Shown one piece after another: positions 23,491 to 33,977 of a stretch of 64,000 nt of DNA. The first letter of the stretch is position 1. Each line of letters begins with the position of its first letter. The position numbers and the translations under genes were made by a program. This DNA is from Mimachlamys varia (lineage: Eukaryota; Mollusca; Bivalvia; Pectinida; Pectinidae), in the NCBI GenBank assembly GCA_947623455.1, contig OX392527.1:27768201-27832200 (forward strand), written 5' to 3'. The notes under the pieces were generated by a model. The model saw only the letters and a list, made by a program, of their open reading frames with translations. It had not been told where the DNA came from and did not search any database.

Positions 23491-23665
23491 GAATGTGACC
23501 TAGATTTACATGGCGGGTGTCGTCGATGAAGCAGAAGACACCTTCTTTTCGGGAACACCTCGTCGTATTATTTTGTACTTTTACAAGGGTCTCCATGTTA
23601 ATATTTCCCTTTGTTCATATTTTGATCGATTTTGGGTTCGAATTATGGTTTTGTTGAAGCTCCGG
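23491..23665 (+). repeat. 3' end of the RT element (dispersed family reference copy)
   Basis: Begins 43 bp after the end of the reverse-transcriptase remnant and reads GACCTAGATTTACATGGCGG, TGTCGTCGATGAAGCA, then GATCGATTTTGGGTTCGAAT and TATGGTTTTGTTGA. Three other copies lie in the window (9785, 17829, 21911). Position and orientation suggest this is the element's 3' untranslated or pseudo-LTR portion. Confidence 0.65.
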
Positions 23666-24600
23666 AATTATCTAAATGTGATCGCTACAATCGAAAGGGT
23701 ATCGTAAGATTAAGATAATAGACCACGACTGTCTCCTCAAGTTATGTGTGTGAATGGTGAAGAAAATAAATCCAAAGCCCAGTTTTCTCCTAAATAATAG
23801 CCACCACAGCTAATGGCAGGCACCAGGCTGCAGGCATGATAATGATTATTTTACCTTCCACCAGCTCAGATCTTTTCATACAGTTTTGTCAGTATCATCT
23901 GACGGTCGGATTTTCTTTTCTTCTCCGAAGCAATGTGTGACCCCATGGACATGTACCAGCCTGATAGTTATCTTTCAAAACAGACATCGTATAAACTGTC
24001 GTACAATAGCGCATATCCTGTGCATGACTGTTGGCAGAATGTGTGGATTCCCCCACCTTAGCAGGAGGTATTTCGAGTGTAAGTTCAACTGTGCTTATAC
24101 TAATACCGAATTTCAGGACAGATTTTCCGCGGGGATGGGTCATCGACCTTATTCTAGTTGATACTGAATTCAAGGTGACGAAGCTAAAGGAACACTTAAG
24201 GAGACATCGGAGATGCCTATCATACAATCTTATAGAATCAGCGACAGGCAGAACTCACTTAAGTATGCTATAATCTTAACAGTCTATCTTTGTGTCGTGA
24301 TGGCACATGCTGCTGAACCAAATCCTTGGAATAGTTTGGGGCTCTAGTAATGACCGAAAGGAAACATATGTTACATCTTATCACGTTTAAGTTTCTATTC
24401 CTGTGACGGGAGGTGATGTTCCGTATATTCCAACTCTTTAATTGCACTCTGTCACCATATTTTACAGAGCGAAATTTCGTAATCCGTTTATATTATGGCA
24501 TAGGGTCCGCCCAACTACTCCGTGGCGTTGCAAGATAAATGGTATCTTCAAAGTTCGATTTTGATGAAACTTGGTAAGCATGTACAATAAAATGAAGGAT
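23666..24600. other. Intergenic, no gene recognised
   Basis: Overlapping open frames on both strands at 23886-24273 show no family features. No array or inverted repeat was noticed. Confidence 0.35.
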
Positions 24601-24606
24601 AAGTTA

Positions 24607-25070
24607 GAAGTTGAGCCATCGTTGATTTAAATACCATGAAAAGCCTCGACCAATCAGGGATCAGAACAAGTGTAGCCATCGTTAATTTAGATACCATGAA
24701 AAGCCTCGACCAATCAAGGGCTAGAACAAGTGTAGCCATCGTTGAATTAGATACCATGAAAAGCCTCGACCAATCAGGAATCAGAATCAGTGTAGCCATC
24801 GTTAATTTAGATATCATGAAAAGCCTCGACCAATCAGGGGCTAGAACAAGTGTAGCCATCGTTAATTTAGATACCATGAAAAGCCTCGACCAATCAAGGG
24901 CTAGAACAAGTGTAGCCATCGTTGAATTAGATACCATGAAAAGTCTCGACCAATCAGGGGCTAGAATCAGTGTATCCATCGTTAATATAGATACCATGAA
25001 AAGCCTCTACCAATCAGGTGCTAGAAAAAATTGTAGCATCGTTGATTTAGATACCGTGAAAAAGCATCGG
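24607..25070. repeat. 60-bp tandem array, about 7.5 units, open on both strands
   Basis: Units read GTAGCCATCGTTAATTTAGA, TACCATGAAAAGCCTCGACC, AATCAGGGGCTAGAACAAGT. Because 60 is divisible by three, both strands stay open (plus 24636-25091, minus 24548-24997). Plus-strand peptide units follow the pattern NLDTMKSLDQSRART-SVAIV, ELDTMKSLDQSG-RISVAIV, NLD-MKSLDQSGAR. These three types repeat in order twice, a 180-bp higher-order period. No signal peptide, splice context or family match supports a gene. Confidence 0.85.
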
Positions 25071-25084
25071 GTTAGAATAAGGTG

Positions 25085-27565
25085 GCAGTGAACAGAAGGA
25101 TTCTGTGGCCATCGGTGATATTTTTTAACAATGAATAAACACTATAATATCAAAATCTAAAAATAAAATAAGCAGTTAAATTGGCATAAACATAATACAG
25201 TTTGTGGGCTTCACGTTTGTCAAAAAAAAACGCTGGATACGGCCGATGCACGTGCACCATTACGCATGACACAAGCTCACATTTAGTTTGCGTCAGGTAG
25301 TGTAAAAAGTATACAAGAATGTCAACGTATGAAATACATCGGAAGAGCTTTAGTCGTAATCCGTCTCGTTATATAAACTGATTACAGACAAATCTCCATG
25401 AATCGATGTAAGACTTGCCGCTGCATTTTTTTCAGCTCTATATATCCTATGGTAAATCAGCGGTGTAATTGAAAGGAGATTGTCCGATCCTACTAATGCA
25501 CATTTCAGAAGCACTTAACGAAGGGCTTGGTGTTGTCAGTGACAAACGCCAAAAGTGCATATCAGGAACAGCCAATTATAGCATTCTATAAGGCTGATTG
25601 GAGCCAATTGATCGCGCTGAGAACACTCTTGCTGTTCCGACAATATCACATGATCACTCAGCCCGTTATGTCGAGGGTAGTGTGCCCTGTCAGACTGACA
25701 ACTCCTTACCTCAATAAACAACATGTCATTCAGATATCACCAAAACGCCATTGCACTTTACAACGCTCATTTGACATGTTCTTTTCAATTCCAGAGGCGT
25801 CAAGATAGCTGCTAATTCACGTGTACTGATCTTTAATGATGTAGTCGCATGGGGCGAGAGGTTTTATATTCGGGTTTCCTTTTGACTGATGGATATAGAT
25901 ATTAGTAAAAAACGTTATATCAAAATTTGCCGACGACGATGTTTATTAGATTTTGCAGTAATATGAAGTACAAGTTACCTAATGATATCAAAACAAAATT
26001 TATTTCTTTTCTGATCTTTTTATGTTCATGCATCCCTGATAAAACTATGCTTATGAGTAATTGATGGGGTAAGATTTGATATCAGTACCAAGCGTTACAT
26101 CTTTTTTCTTATCCGATCATTTGTTTACATTGTTCTGCAGGACATAGTATTATGATAGTAGTGTTCCGTTTGCTCGTTGACACATTAAAGTTTGAACAAC
26201 ATTATATGAATTCTGCTTTATTGTGTTGTTGTCATTCTTAGTACTTTTTAAACTAGTGTTTAATATCATATAAAAACTCATGTTTAAAACAGACAATGAT
26301 ATCGCGATTTATTTTACGTTTAGGTAATATGTTTAAAAAACCAAAATCATCTTTAAAGCTAACTAGTTATATAGATACTGTTGCTGACAGTGTTTTAGAC
26401 TTCCCCATCATCGATACCCAAGTGTTGCGCTCGTCTGTGCTTTCTACACCTTTGAAATAGGTCATGGCAAAACTGAAGGCATGAAGATAGCAGTATGATT
26501 GGTCTTAGATAAATAAAATGACTAATCGGTGGGCTGATACCTGCCTTTTGAAGAATACAAAGGAGCCGAAACCGATTTCAAAGCCTGTTCGTTTTAACGT
26601 TATGTGACAATGAGTTTCTTTGAATGAACTTCAAATGGTCGAATTCGTCTTATGATCGACAAGGTGGCTGGCGGACAGGGAGCCATCGCTATGACAAATT
26701 CTGTGGTATAGAGAGAGTAAAAGGTTTTTTTGGTTTTACAAAAGTGAATGTTATTTCAACAGCATTTTGACTTTTGAATGAATATAAGGTTCCCTTCGCA
26801 AGTGAATAAGCACATTGGAAGGTTTCAAGTTCTGTTTTAAGTCAGAAAAGGATTGCTTCACAATAGTCCACCGTGACATTGACAGATAAATGGACGATTT
26901 CTCTGTATAGAAGTTTAAACTACTTTATGTTCTTGACAAGACCCCGTGCGAATTTCCATAAAGAATCAGCACCTGTATTTGACAGCGTGCAGTCGACTAC
27001 AATCGTAGCCTATCGGGACGGTTTGTAACGGAAGAGCGCAATGACAGTTTTAATCGAACGACAGTGGCAAATATGAACAATGAAGGAGAAAAAATATATG
27101 CTTGTTAGGCAATAAGCCTTTAAGGTAATCTTCCGATATGAGAAATGTTGTGTCAAGATGATGGCAATGACAATCAATCATAATCGTAAACTGTAAAACA
27201 TTTCGAAGGAAGAATGCCTGAAATGAAGCCATATGGCCATCTTCCTGTCATAACGCACTGCTTATTAATTATTTACAAAGTGATGGAAATGATTTAAATG
27301 TATTACATTCAATCTACCCTTTTAGAAATCCTGGAACTTCTACCCTTATTTGAAACAAAAATGCATCTTAGTTTATTTCACACTGGCAAAAAAAATCGTT
27401 TTCAAAATTGTATTTATTTTCCCTATGTTTAAGAAATTTATATGCACGAAGTCACACTGAAATAAAACACGCAATGAAAAATCAAACAAAATAAAATTAT
27501 TCTTGTGAAATAATTTAAGTAGTTCGAAACTGTAACTGGGAAGGTCCGAATGATCATATGAAAAC
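25085..27565. other. Intergenic, no gene recognised
   Basis: About 2.5 kb without a recognisable gene, array or transposon end. The open frame at 25527-25808 has no recognisable domain. Confidence 0.35.
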
Positions 27566-27643
27566 TCATCGTCGGAAACCCATGGTACACTTCTCTGACG
27601 CTTGCATACGTCAGAGAAGTGTACCGTGGGTTTCCGCCGATGA
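27566..27643. repeat. Hairpin repeat with 35-nt arms
   Basis: Arms 27566-27600 and 27609-27643 pair with two mismatches around the loop CTTGCATA. The outer part is TCATCGTCGGAAACCCA and the inner part GGTACACTTCTCTGACG. The same outer part occurs at 28722 (single arm) and in a hairpin at 37322-37395. It lies directly in front of the SINE-like sequence and may be part of that element. Confidence 0.8.
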
Positions 27644-27866
27644 AGATGTCACGACATTCTACCATTCTACCTCCACCTCTGAGTTCGAAACCCACGTGTG
27701 GTAGTAGCCAAGTACAGTACTTAGCCATGTACAGCTCATAGGTCGGTGGTTTTCTCTCGGTACTCCGGCTTTCCTCCACCTCCAAAACCTGGCATGTCCT
27801 TAAATGACCCTAACTGTTAAATTAACAGGACGCAAAAAATAGCCATACGTACCAAACCAAACCAAA
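27644..27866 (+). mobile_element. tRNA-derived SINE, molluscan V-SINE-like tail
   Basis: A pol III B-box-like GAGTTCGAAACCC lies at 27681-27693. The body contains GGTCGGTGGTTTTC, GGTACTCCGGCTTTCCTCCA and CCTTAAATGACCCTAACTGT, and the copy ends in a CCAAA-repeat tail at about 27850-27866. This body and tail resemble a SINE type widespread in bivalve genomes (V-SINE/RUDI-like, from memory). A clear A box is missing, so the head is degraded or replaced by the adjoining hairpin. Confidence 0.6.
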
Positions 27867-28140
27867 CGGTTCATGCATCAATTATCTTATACGATTCTAT
27901 CATATCCGTACGCTGACACTTAATCTAATGTTGTATATGGCACGATATGCTATGTCATGAAATTGACTTGGGTACTATATATATCCAGGGACGTATAAAT
28001 GTGTCATACGCCTAAACGTCTCTTGTCAATCCTTTAAAAAAAATCAAAATTTCGCGCTTTTAAAGATGCTTGGCAAGTGTTTAAACAAGCGTCCGGGTGA
28101 CAACGATGTGATCATGTGAGCTCGGCGTACGAACCGATGC

Positions 28141-28275
28141 CTATAGACAAGGTACAGACAGGTCTGTGTTGTGTAGGTTGTGACTATAGACAAGGTACAG
28201 ACAGGTCTACCCAACCGAGGTAAGGTCTATATCTCATCCGCCACAGGCACTATGTGCGTCTCATCCACTACAGGC
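28141..28275. repeat. Short direct repeat and outlying satellite-like fragment
   Basis: CTATAGACAAGGTACAGACA plus GGTCT occurs at 28141-28165 and 28183-28207 (42-bp spacing). Just after it, CTATATCTCATCCGCCACAG and CTCATCCACTACAGG (28215-28270) are diverged pieces of the 60-bp satellite lying outside the main block. Confidence 0.6.
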
Positions 28276-28524
28276 CACCTGTCAATCAAACAAGATTGAC
28301 ATGTCTTGCCGTATAGTCAAGCAGCGGCCGTTGGAGTTTATACGGGCTTAAAATAAGCTAATGATTGAACAGATGTTTGATGATACGTTAAGAGCAGCAT
28401 TAATTTTCAACCGTGTCGCATATTTTGATTAATAACGTAACGAATTCGTGTTTGTCACGGAAGCGTCTTTCTTCTCATTTAAATAAAAGTGTCCAACTGT
28501 TTACAAGATCGCGTGATGAATTTC

Positions 28525-28676
28525 AGGACCGGACAGGATCGGGGGGCACGGCACGTATATATTGGTCTTCACTCCACTACTTCCGAAAATACAACTCAAA
28601 AGCAAATATAAATTTGCCGTACTAGCGTGCCCGTGTAATAGAACCGGACAAGATCGGGGGGCACGGCACGTATACA
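28525..28676. repeat. 37-bp direct repeat pair flanking the satellite start
   Basis: Near-identical copies lie at 28525-28561 and 28640-28676, each with CCGGACA(A/G)GATCGGGG, GGCACGGCACGTATA. The second copy abuts the first diverged satellite unit, so it may mark a duplication or insertion boundary. Confidence 0.65.
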
Positions 28677-29174
28677 TTGTTAATAACAGTGCCATTTGAT
28701 TTTACGCATCTCACCCACTACCATCGTCGGAAACCCACGGTACACTGCTCTGGCGTTTGTGTCACAAGTAGATTTTACGCATCTCATCCACTACAGGTCA
28801 TGTCGGTATATGTAACTGTTACGGAAAGTAGATTTTACACTACTCATCCACTACAGATCATATCGGTCATTATAACTGTTATAGAAAGTAGATTTTACGG
28901 ATCTCATCCACTACAGGTCATATCGGTATATATAACTGTTACGGAAAGTAGATTTTACTCATCTCATCCACTACAGGTCATATCGGTATATATAACTGTT
29001 ACGGAAAGTAGATTTTACGTATCCCATTCACTACAGGTCATATCTGTATATATAACTGTTACAGAAAGTATATTTTATGGATCTCATCCACTACAGGTCA
29101 AATCTGTATATATAACTGTTACGGAAAGTAGATTTTACGCATCTCATCCACTACAGGTCATATCGGTATATATA
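28677..29174 (+). repeat. 60-bp satellite, left block (about 7-8 units)
   Basis: The unit reads TCATCCACTACAGGTCATAT, CGGTATATATAACTGTTACG, GAAAGTAGATTTTACGCATC. The first unit is diverged and interrupted at 28722-28767 by one arm of the CATCGTCGGAAACCCA hairpin family. The block ends inside the TATATATA of a unit, where the 4.8-kb transposon begins, and resumes in register at 33978. One frame is open through the block and encodes repeats of HPLQVISVYITVTESRFY, a consequence of the unit length. Confidence 0.92.
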
Positions 29175-29380
29175 CAGTTGAGTGTAAGATAACCTTTACA
29201 CCTAGTGCACTAGTAGTGCACTACGTTTAAACTAGTAGTGCACTACATTTAAACTACAAGTAAACTAGTAGTGCACTACACCCTGAACCCCATATAGGTC
29301 AAATACCCCTACAGGTAAATGGGCAGTCCCATCCATCTACCTGTGATTTTTACCTGTACCTCACCTTTGTCGTCTGCTGG
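29175..29380. repeat. Left terminal inverted repeat of the 4.8-kb element
   Basis: Matches the reverse complement of 33780-33977. Shared blocks are CAGTTGAGTGTAAG, TAACCTTTACACC, AGTGCACTACGTTTAAACTA and GTAAACTAGTAGTGCACTAC, then more loosely CTACAGGTAA and TTACCTGTAC. Three tandem-like copies of TAGTGCACTA plus TTTAAACTA make a subterminal repeat cluster, the kind of arrangement often used for transposase binding. Confidence 0.85.
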
Positions 29381-30034
29381 TACTTTGAAGCTGGCCTTAT
29401 CATTAGTTAATATTTATAACTTTAATGTATATATATATATATATGCATCTTATGTAGTTATGTAGTTATTTTTCTCAAACAACATTTTTTCTTTCATTTC
29501 AAAACTAGAAATTGTGAAATTATGATAATTACTCTTACAATTTTCCCAAAAAAATTCTTGCATACATCATATACATAATATAGAAAATTAATATTTATCT
29601 AGCAGTTTTGGTGTCTTATATTGCATCTAATATACACTATTAACGTTTTTTTTATTAATTTACCAATTTACAATCAGGTATATTGAAAAATTGAAGGAAT
29701 ATCTATTGATTATTTTTTGTTTAGAAGTATTTTTTTAAAAATTGTAAAAACTAATTGCGAAAATAACAAATAAATATTCTTTTATTACTTAATTAAACTA
29801 GATATATATTTTTTTATAAAATACATTCATACCTCAGATCTATATATTTATGAATGCACTATAGAGTTCTGATAATCTTTATTTTTAAATGTTTTCTATA
29901 TTAAGATCTGTATGTATATATATCACCGCATACAAACGTGTTAATATAAATATAAGAATTTGATGTTTAAAAAAAAGTAATACAACAATAAATTAAAATT
30001 TAGTCAGATTGTTCAGTATGGGACAGATGTTTTG

Positions 30035-31290
30035 ATTTGACCCTCAGGCCTCAGGCAATTACCTGACCTGTCTCAACCTTGTCTACTTGTCTAGGAACAC
30101 CTGCTGACATAAGCCTGTCAGTGACATAATAGAGGTGTGAATTTCTCATCTGACTATCACTGGTCAAATTTGATTAATAAAGGGCTAAGCTGGATATGAC
30201 CGGGATCATAAATATGATAATACATATTTAACTTTTACTCGGGTTTATCAAGTTTATATGAAATTAAAAATCTTTGAGAATATATCTAGATATTTACACA
30301 TTTCCCTTTAAATAGTGGATATTTTGAGGACTTTAATCCATATTTTTGTTTCATTCAAAACATTTGATTATACAATAATAAATTGAAAGTACATAAAATA
30401 ACATTGAAATTAATAATAATTAATTGGACAACAATGTAAGTCTATATCAGTCCTTTACCAGATTCTGGTTTTCTTAAAAATTAACTTAAAATACCAAGTA
30501 TCTTATGACACTTGATTGAATACAATCCAATGACGCATTTCAATTTCTAAATATTTACATATATATACTTGTTAAATGTTGAAAATTTATCTAGTTTATA
30601 TTGGGTGTAATCAGGGACGTATATGTGAGAGAATATATACTCTCTGGCTCAGTCGCTTCATATATATAGTTTGATAATAAAATACTAACATTCATTATAC
30701 TTAATTTTATTCTAATTATCAGTATAAAAGTATTTTGAAATGATGCATTTCCAATATTTAGGCCTAAATATTGAAGGTAATTACAGGTTGTATTAAATAT
30801 GACTTGAAGGTTTATGCATATAATTATGTAATAATGATTTTAAAAAAAAGCAAGGTCAGTTTAATCAGGGACGTATATGTGAGGTACATATACGTCCCTG
30901 GTTTAATGGAATCATTTAAATTAATTTTATATTGTAAGACAAGTATACAACAAATAAATAATATGCAGTTATATTAACCTAACTTAGAACAAAGTTAAGC
31001 CAATGCCAGTCACATTTATTGTACTTTTAAATCAACCTAATGACTTATATAACATCTAACTAAAAGGGACAAATATAGATCTTCAGGTAGAATCCTTTAC
31101 CCTCAAGGCATAATTACGTACATGTACCTGACCTGCCTGGGCCACATCCTCACGTACAGAGGTCAAGATAGGGGACACCCCTAGGCTGTCTGTAGCTAGC
31201 TATATAGTTAGCCAGGTGTGAATTTCTCACCTCCCTCCCCCCACAGCCATCACAGGCCAAGTCTGATTAAAGGCCTGAGGGCCCTAGCCT
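30035..31290. repeat. Diverged direct duplication inside the transposon
   Basis: About 160-200 bp at 30035-30195 and again at 31085-31290. Both contain ACCCTCA, ACCTGACCTG, AGGTGTGAATTTCTCA and a loose CAGGCCAA/TGATTAA segment followed by AAGGGC or AAAGGC. The copies are old. The intervening 0.9 kb is AT-rich. Confidence 0.55.
30861..30905. repeat. Hairpin built on CAGGGACGTATATGT
   Basis: CAGGGACGTATATGT (30866-30880) and its exact complement ACATATACGTCCCTG (30886-30900) are separated by five bases. The same word is found at 30612, and close relatives occur at 27986, 44041 (inverted) and 54097, suggesting the ends of a small dispersed element. Confidence 0.7.
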
Positions 31291-31599
31291 GTTAATTGAT
31301 TAATGATGATAACATTGATTACAGTCAATTGGATTACAAGTAGATGTATGTTGGTATTTTGATATGAAGAAGGAAATGGCTTTAAATGTTCTGGTGAAAG
31401 TAATCTGTTCGGCTGTATCCCACCTTCCCCACTTTTTAAAAAAACATATGGGGGAGAGTGTTGTTAGAAGGATTATAGTCTGTTTCTGAATAATTTTGGA
31501 ATAATTTACCTGTATTTACCTGTGTTCTTACCCGAGTTTTTACCTGTGTTTTAATCAGTGATGAACCTCTATATCTTATATGGATATATAATTTTTATT

Positions 31600-31704
31600 T
31601 AAGGATTGAATGTCTATTTTGTTGTTTGCATCAGCTGATGAAGTCAAGTGAACCTCACGCAAATGAAGTGAACTGCAAACAACAAAATAGACATTCAATC
31701 CTTA
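31600..31704. repeat. Perfect 31-bp inverted repeat
   Basis: Arms 31600-31630 and 31674-31704 are exact complements (TAAGGATTGAATGTCTATTT, TGTTGTTTGCA), with a 43-base spacer containing two near copies of GATGAAGT-AAGTGAAC. Perfect pairing inside an otherwise decayed transposon suggests it is a recent insertion or a gene-converted foldback. Confidence 0.8.
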
Positions 31705-31949
31705 TATTTACGTTAACTATTTTAAATTCCCCGCCATTCGCATGTACTTTAAGCTGCCGGTGTCACACAGTGCTTTACCTTTGTTACATTGTTGCACACT
31801 TATCGGCATGAGTGTTGCAATTAATTAAACATTTTTTACTTTGTATCATTTAGTCCAAGCTGATGATGAATATCCAAGCCAAATTGGTTATGTATATCAA
31901 AAATTCATCATGTAGGAATCATTTCCAATTGTGAAGCTCCAGCAGTATT

Positions 31950-32056
31950 ACCAACGACTACCAACTACTACCCACAACTACCAACTACTACCCACCACTA
32001 CCAACTACTAGACCAACTACCCACCACTACCAACTACTACCCTACTACCCACCACT
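31950..32056 (+). repeat. (CCAACTACTA)n-type simple repeat
   Basis: An imperfect ten-base-type repeat of CCAACTACTACC and CCACCACTA lying immediately upstream of the ATG of the MULE transposase remnant. Confidence 0.8.
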
Positions 32057-32059
32057 ATC

Positions 32060-32460
32060 ATGGCGAATGCTCAGCTTGAGGTCAAGTTTGAGTGAAACAA
32101 ACATGGCACACCAAATCTAGCATATGATGGTTACATGTATAGTGTGGAGAACAACAAAGAGGAACAGTTCCTACTCTTTGATGTTGGAGACGATTCGCGT
32201 ATCATCAGCTTTTGAACTACAGACAACTTATTTGACCCTGCCAATGCGGATAACTTATTCTGTGATGGAACTTTCTTCACGTGCCCCAAGCTGTTTTACC
32301 AGATCTACACCATTCATGGACTTATTGTCGGAAATATGTACCCACTAGTCTACACACTAATCTACCAGGCAAGACCCAGCAGCTGTACACCCGTTTCCTG
32401 ACACGACTGAAAGCAACTATGACTGACTTCAATTTGCCTCTCAACCCAACAAATGCATGT
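32060..32460 (+). pseudogene. Decayed FLYWCH/MULE (Phantom-type) transposase
   Basis: From the ATG at 32060 one frame reads MANAQLEVKFE, stop (32093), NKHGTPNLAYDGYMYS, which resembles the start of a FLYWCH zinc-finger domain. It then runs directly into FLLFDVGDDSRIISF, stop (32213), FDPANADNLFCDGTF, CPKLFYQIYTIHGL and YPLVYTL. After a frameshift near 32355 it continues LPGKTQQLYTRFL and NLPLNPT. The DGTF...P.LF.Q.YTIHG text is the MULE transposase catalytic region, with the first Asp of the DDE set in CDGTF. The FLYWCH Cys/His residues and the linker are deleted, and everything after NPT is gone. FLYWCH plus MULE is the layout of animal Phantom elements. Inactive. Confidence 0.75.
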
Positions 32461-32629
32461 ACTTATATATATGTAAAATTGAATGAAAAGTTATCATTAT
32501 GTATAAGGTATCATTATTTACAAGTATGGAAATGTTTGACTATAAATGCATGAAATTAATATATATGTAATATATGAAAATATTTGTATTTGAGTGTATG
32601 AGTGGAAGATACTTAAATTTACTATAATG

Positions 32630-32892
32630 TAAGTATTTCTATATGTGTAACCTATAATATGTCAATAACCAGAATTAGTTTTGATATATTTGTATGAATA
32701 AAATAAAATAAATTTTACTGCAATGTATGTAGTATGAAATAGTATTAATAATTGTGCATTTCTCTATGTGTAACATTTATGAAGTGTCAATAACCAGAAA
32801 CCATTTTGATATAATTGTAGTTGTTAAATATGAATGACATACTAAATTGTACTGTATTTTGTGTAATATGAAATAATATTAATTAATAAAAA
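32630..32892. repeat. Tandem duplication of about 120 bp in transposon
   Basis: Two diverged copies contain TCTATATGTGTAAC or TCTCTATGTGTAAC, GTCAATAACCAGAA, TTTTGATATA and ATGAAATA(G/A)TATTAAT. Very AT-rich and non-coding. Confidence 0.6.
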
Positions 32893-33779
32893 ATTAAAGA
32901 AATGAAAAGTAAAAAAGTAAAAATAAATGTTTTTCTGATGTCTGATGTAATCATGTGTTAAGTCTTAAATTGCTGTTAATTTAATAAGTATAGATATAAA
33001 TCAAAGTATTTTTCACTATATACTACATATAGGCTGTATAGTCATATACAGGTGAATGACACAGGTAACTTTCACACAGGTAAGTTACCTAGTATGAAAC
33101 AGACTATAATTGGTTTGTCATTGTTCTCTTATATCAACACTTTCCTTTGTTATATAAAAAGTGGGGAAGGTGGGAACCCCCCATCTGTTCTTACGTGATG
33201 TTTATATAACCTTTCATTCATATGCATTGTACCTGAGTGTATAGTGAAACAGAAAAATAATACTGGTACATGTAGGTAGTATTGCCAGAGACTTATAAAA
33301 CCTTGTACGTCTTTGATATTGCACAGCTAGCTTCTTAATGTCAAATATTAAAAGTAATTTGTGATTGAAACAACTATACTAAGAACAAAATATGTTCTTC
33401 TAATATCTATTTTTTCTTATATTACAATCTGTTGTTTACTTTATTTTTTGTATATATTTTTAGTAGGATTAACTTAATAATTTCAATATAAAACATGTGT
33501 TATACCATTTTTATTTGAACACATACCTTTCAATTTAATTGTAGAATACAAATATTTAAATAGAAAAGAATCATTGTTACTTCTTTAAAAAGAAATATAA
33601 GTTAATATATCTAAATTATTATTTTATTTAAAATTTTGACATGCAGTGAATTAATTTATTTAAAGTATTATGATAAATATCTTCTGGCATAAACTCAGAA
33701 TTGTTCATTCTTGTACTGATATGAGGAAGTACTGACAAACTAATGACTTCAATAGTATAACATAAGTACAGGTAAATCA

Positions 33780-33977
33780 TATAACAGCTGTACAGGTAAG
33801 GACACAGGTAGGTATGGACCCTCCCATTACCTGTAGAGGTTTTTGTGGTCACACCTGGCTGGACGTAGTGCACTACTAGTTTACCTGTAGTTTAAATTAG
33901 TGCACTACTAGTTTAAACGTAGTGCACTCCTAGTGCACTAGGGTGTAAAGGTTAGATTATTAGCTTACACTCAACTG
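33780..33977. repeat. Right terminal inverted repeat of the 4.8-kb element
   Basis: Complement of 29175-29380 with a few indels. An eight-base insertion follows CTTACACTCAACTG on the inner side relative to the left end. The outermost 14 bases are identical in both ends. Contains AGTGCACTACTAGTTTAAAC and GTAGTGCACTACTAGTTTAC. Confidence 0.85.

Larger units (their letters stand above)
29175..33977 (+). mobile_element. 4,803-bp TIR transposon with MULE remnant
   Basis: The ends are CAGTTGAGTGTAAG and its exact complement CTTACACTCAACTG. Left flank GGTATATATA and right flank TAACTGTTACGG rebuild an uninterrupted satellite unit once one TA is removed, so the target duplication appears to be TA. 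Inverted ends extend about 200 bp and carry repeated AGTGCACT words. The interior is very AT-rich. It has a diverged direct duplication (about 30035-30195 and 31085-31290), an inner inverted pair CCACCTTCCCCACTTTTT (31422-31439 and about 33157-33174), hairpins, and a broken FLYWCH/MULE transposase at 32060. TA duplications are typical of Tc1/mariner, whereas MULEs normally make 8-11 bp, so either this is an unusual MULE or the MULE piece is nested in another element. Confidence 0.85.

Noticed and set aside
28677..29192. 171-codon frame in the left satellite block
   Set aside because: By-product of the 60-bp unit; its tail runs into the transposon end, so it cannot be an ancestral gene.
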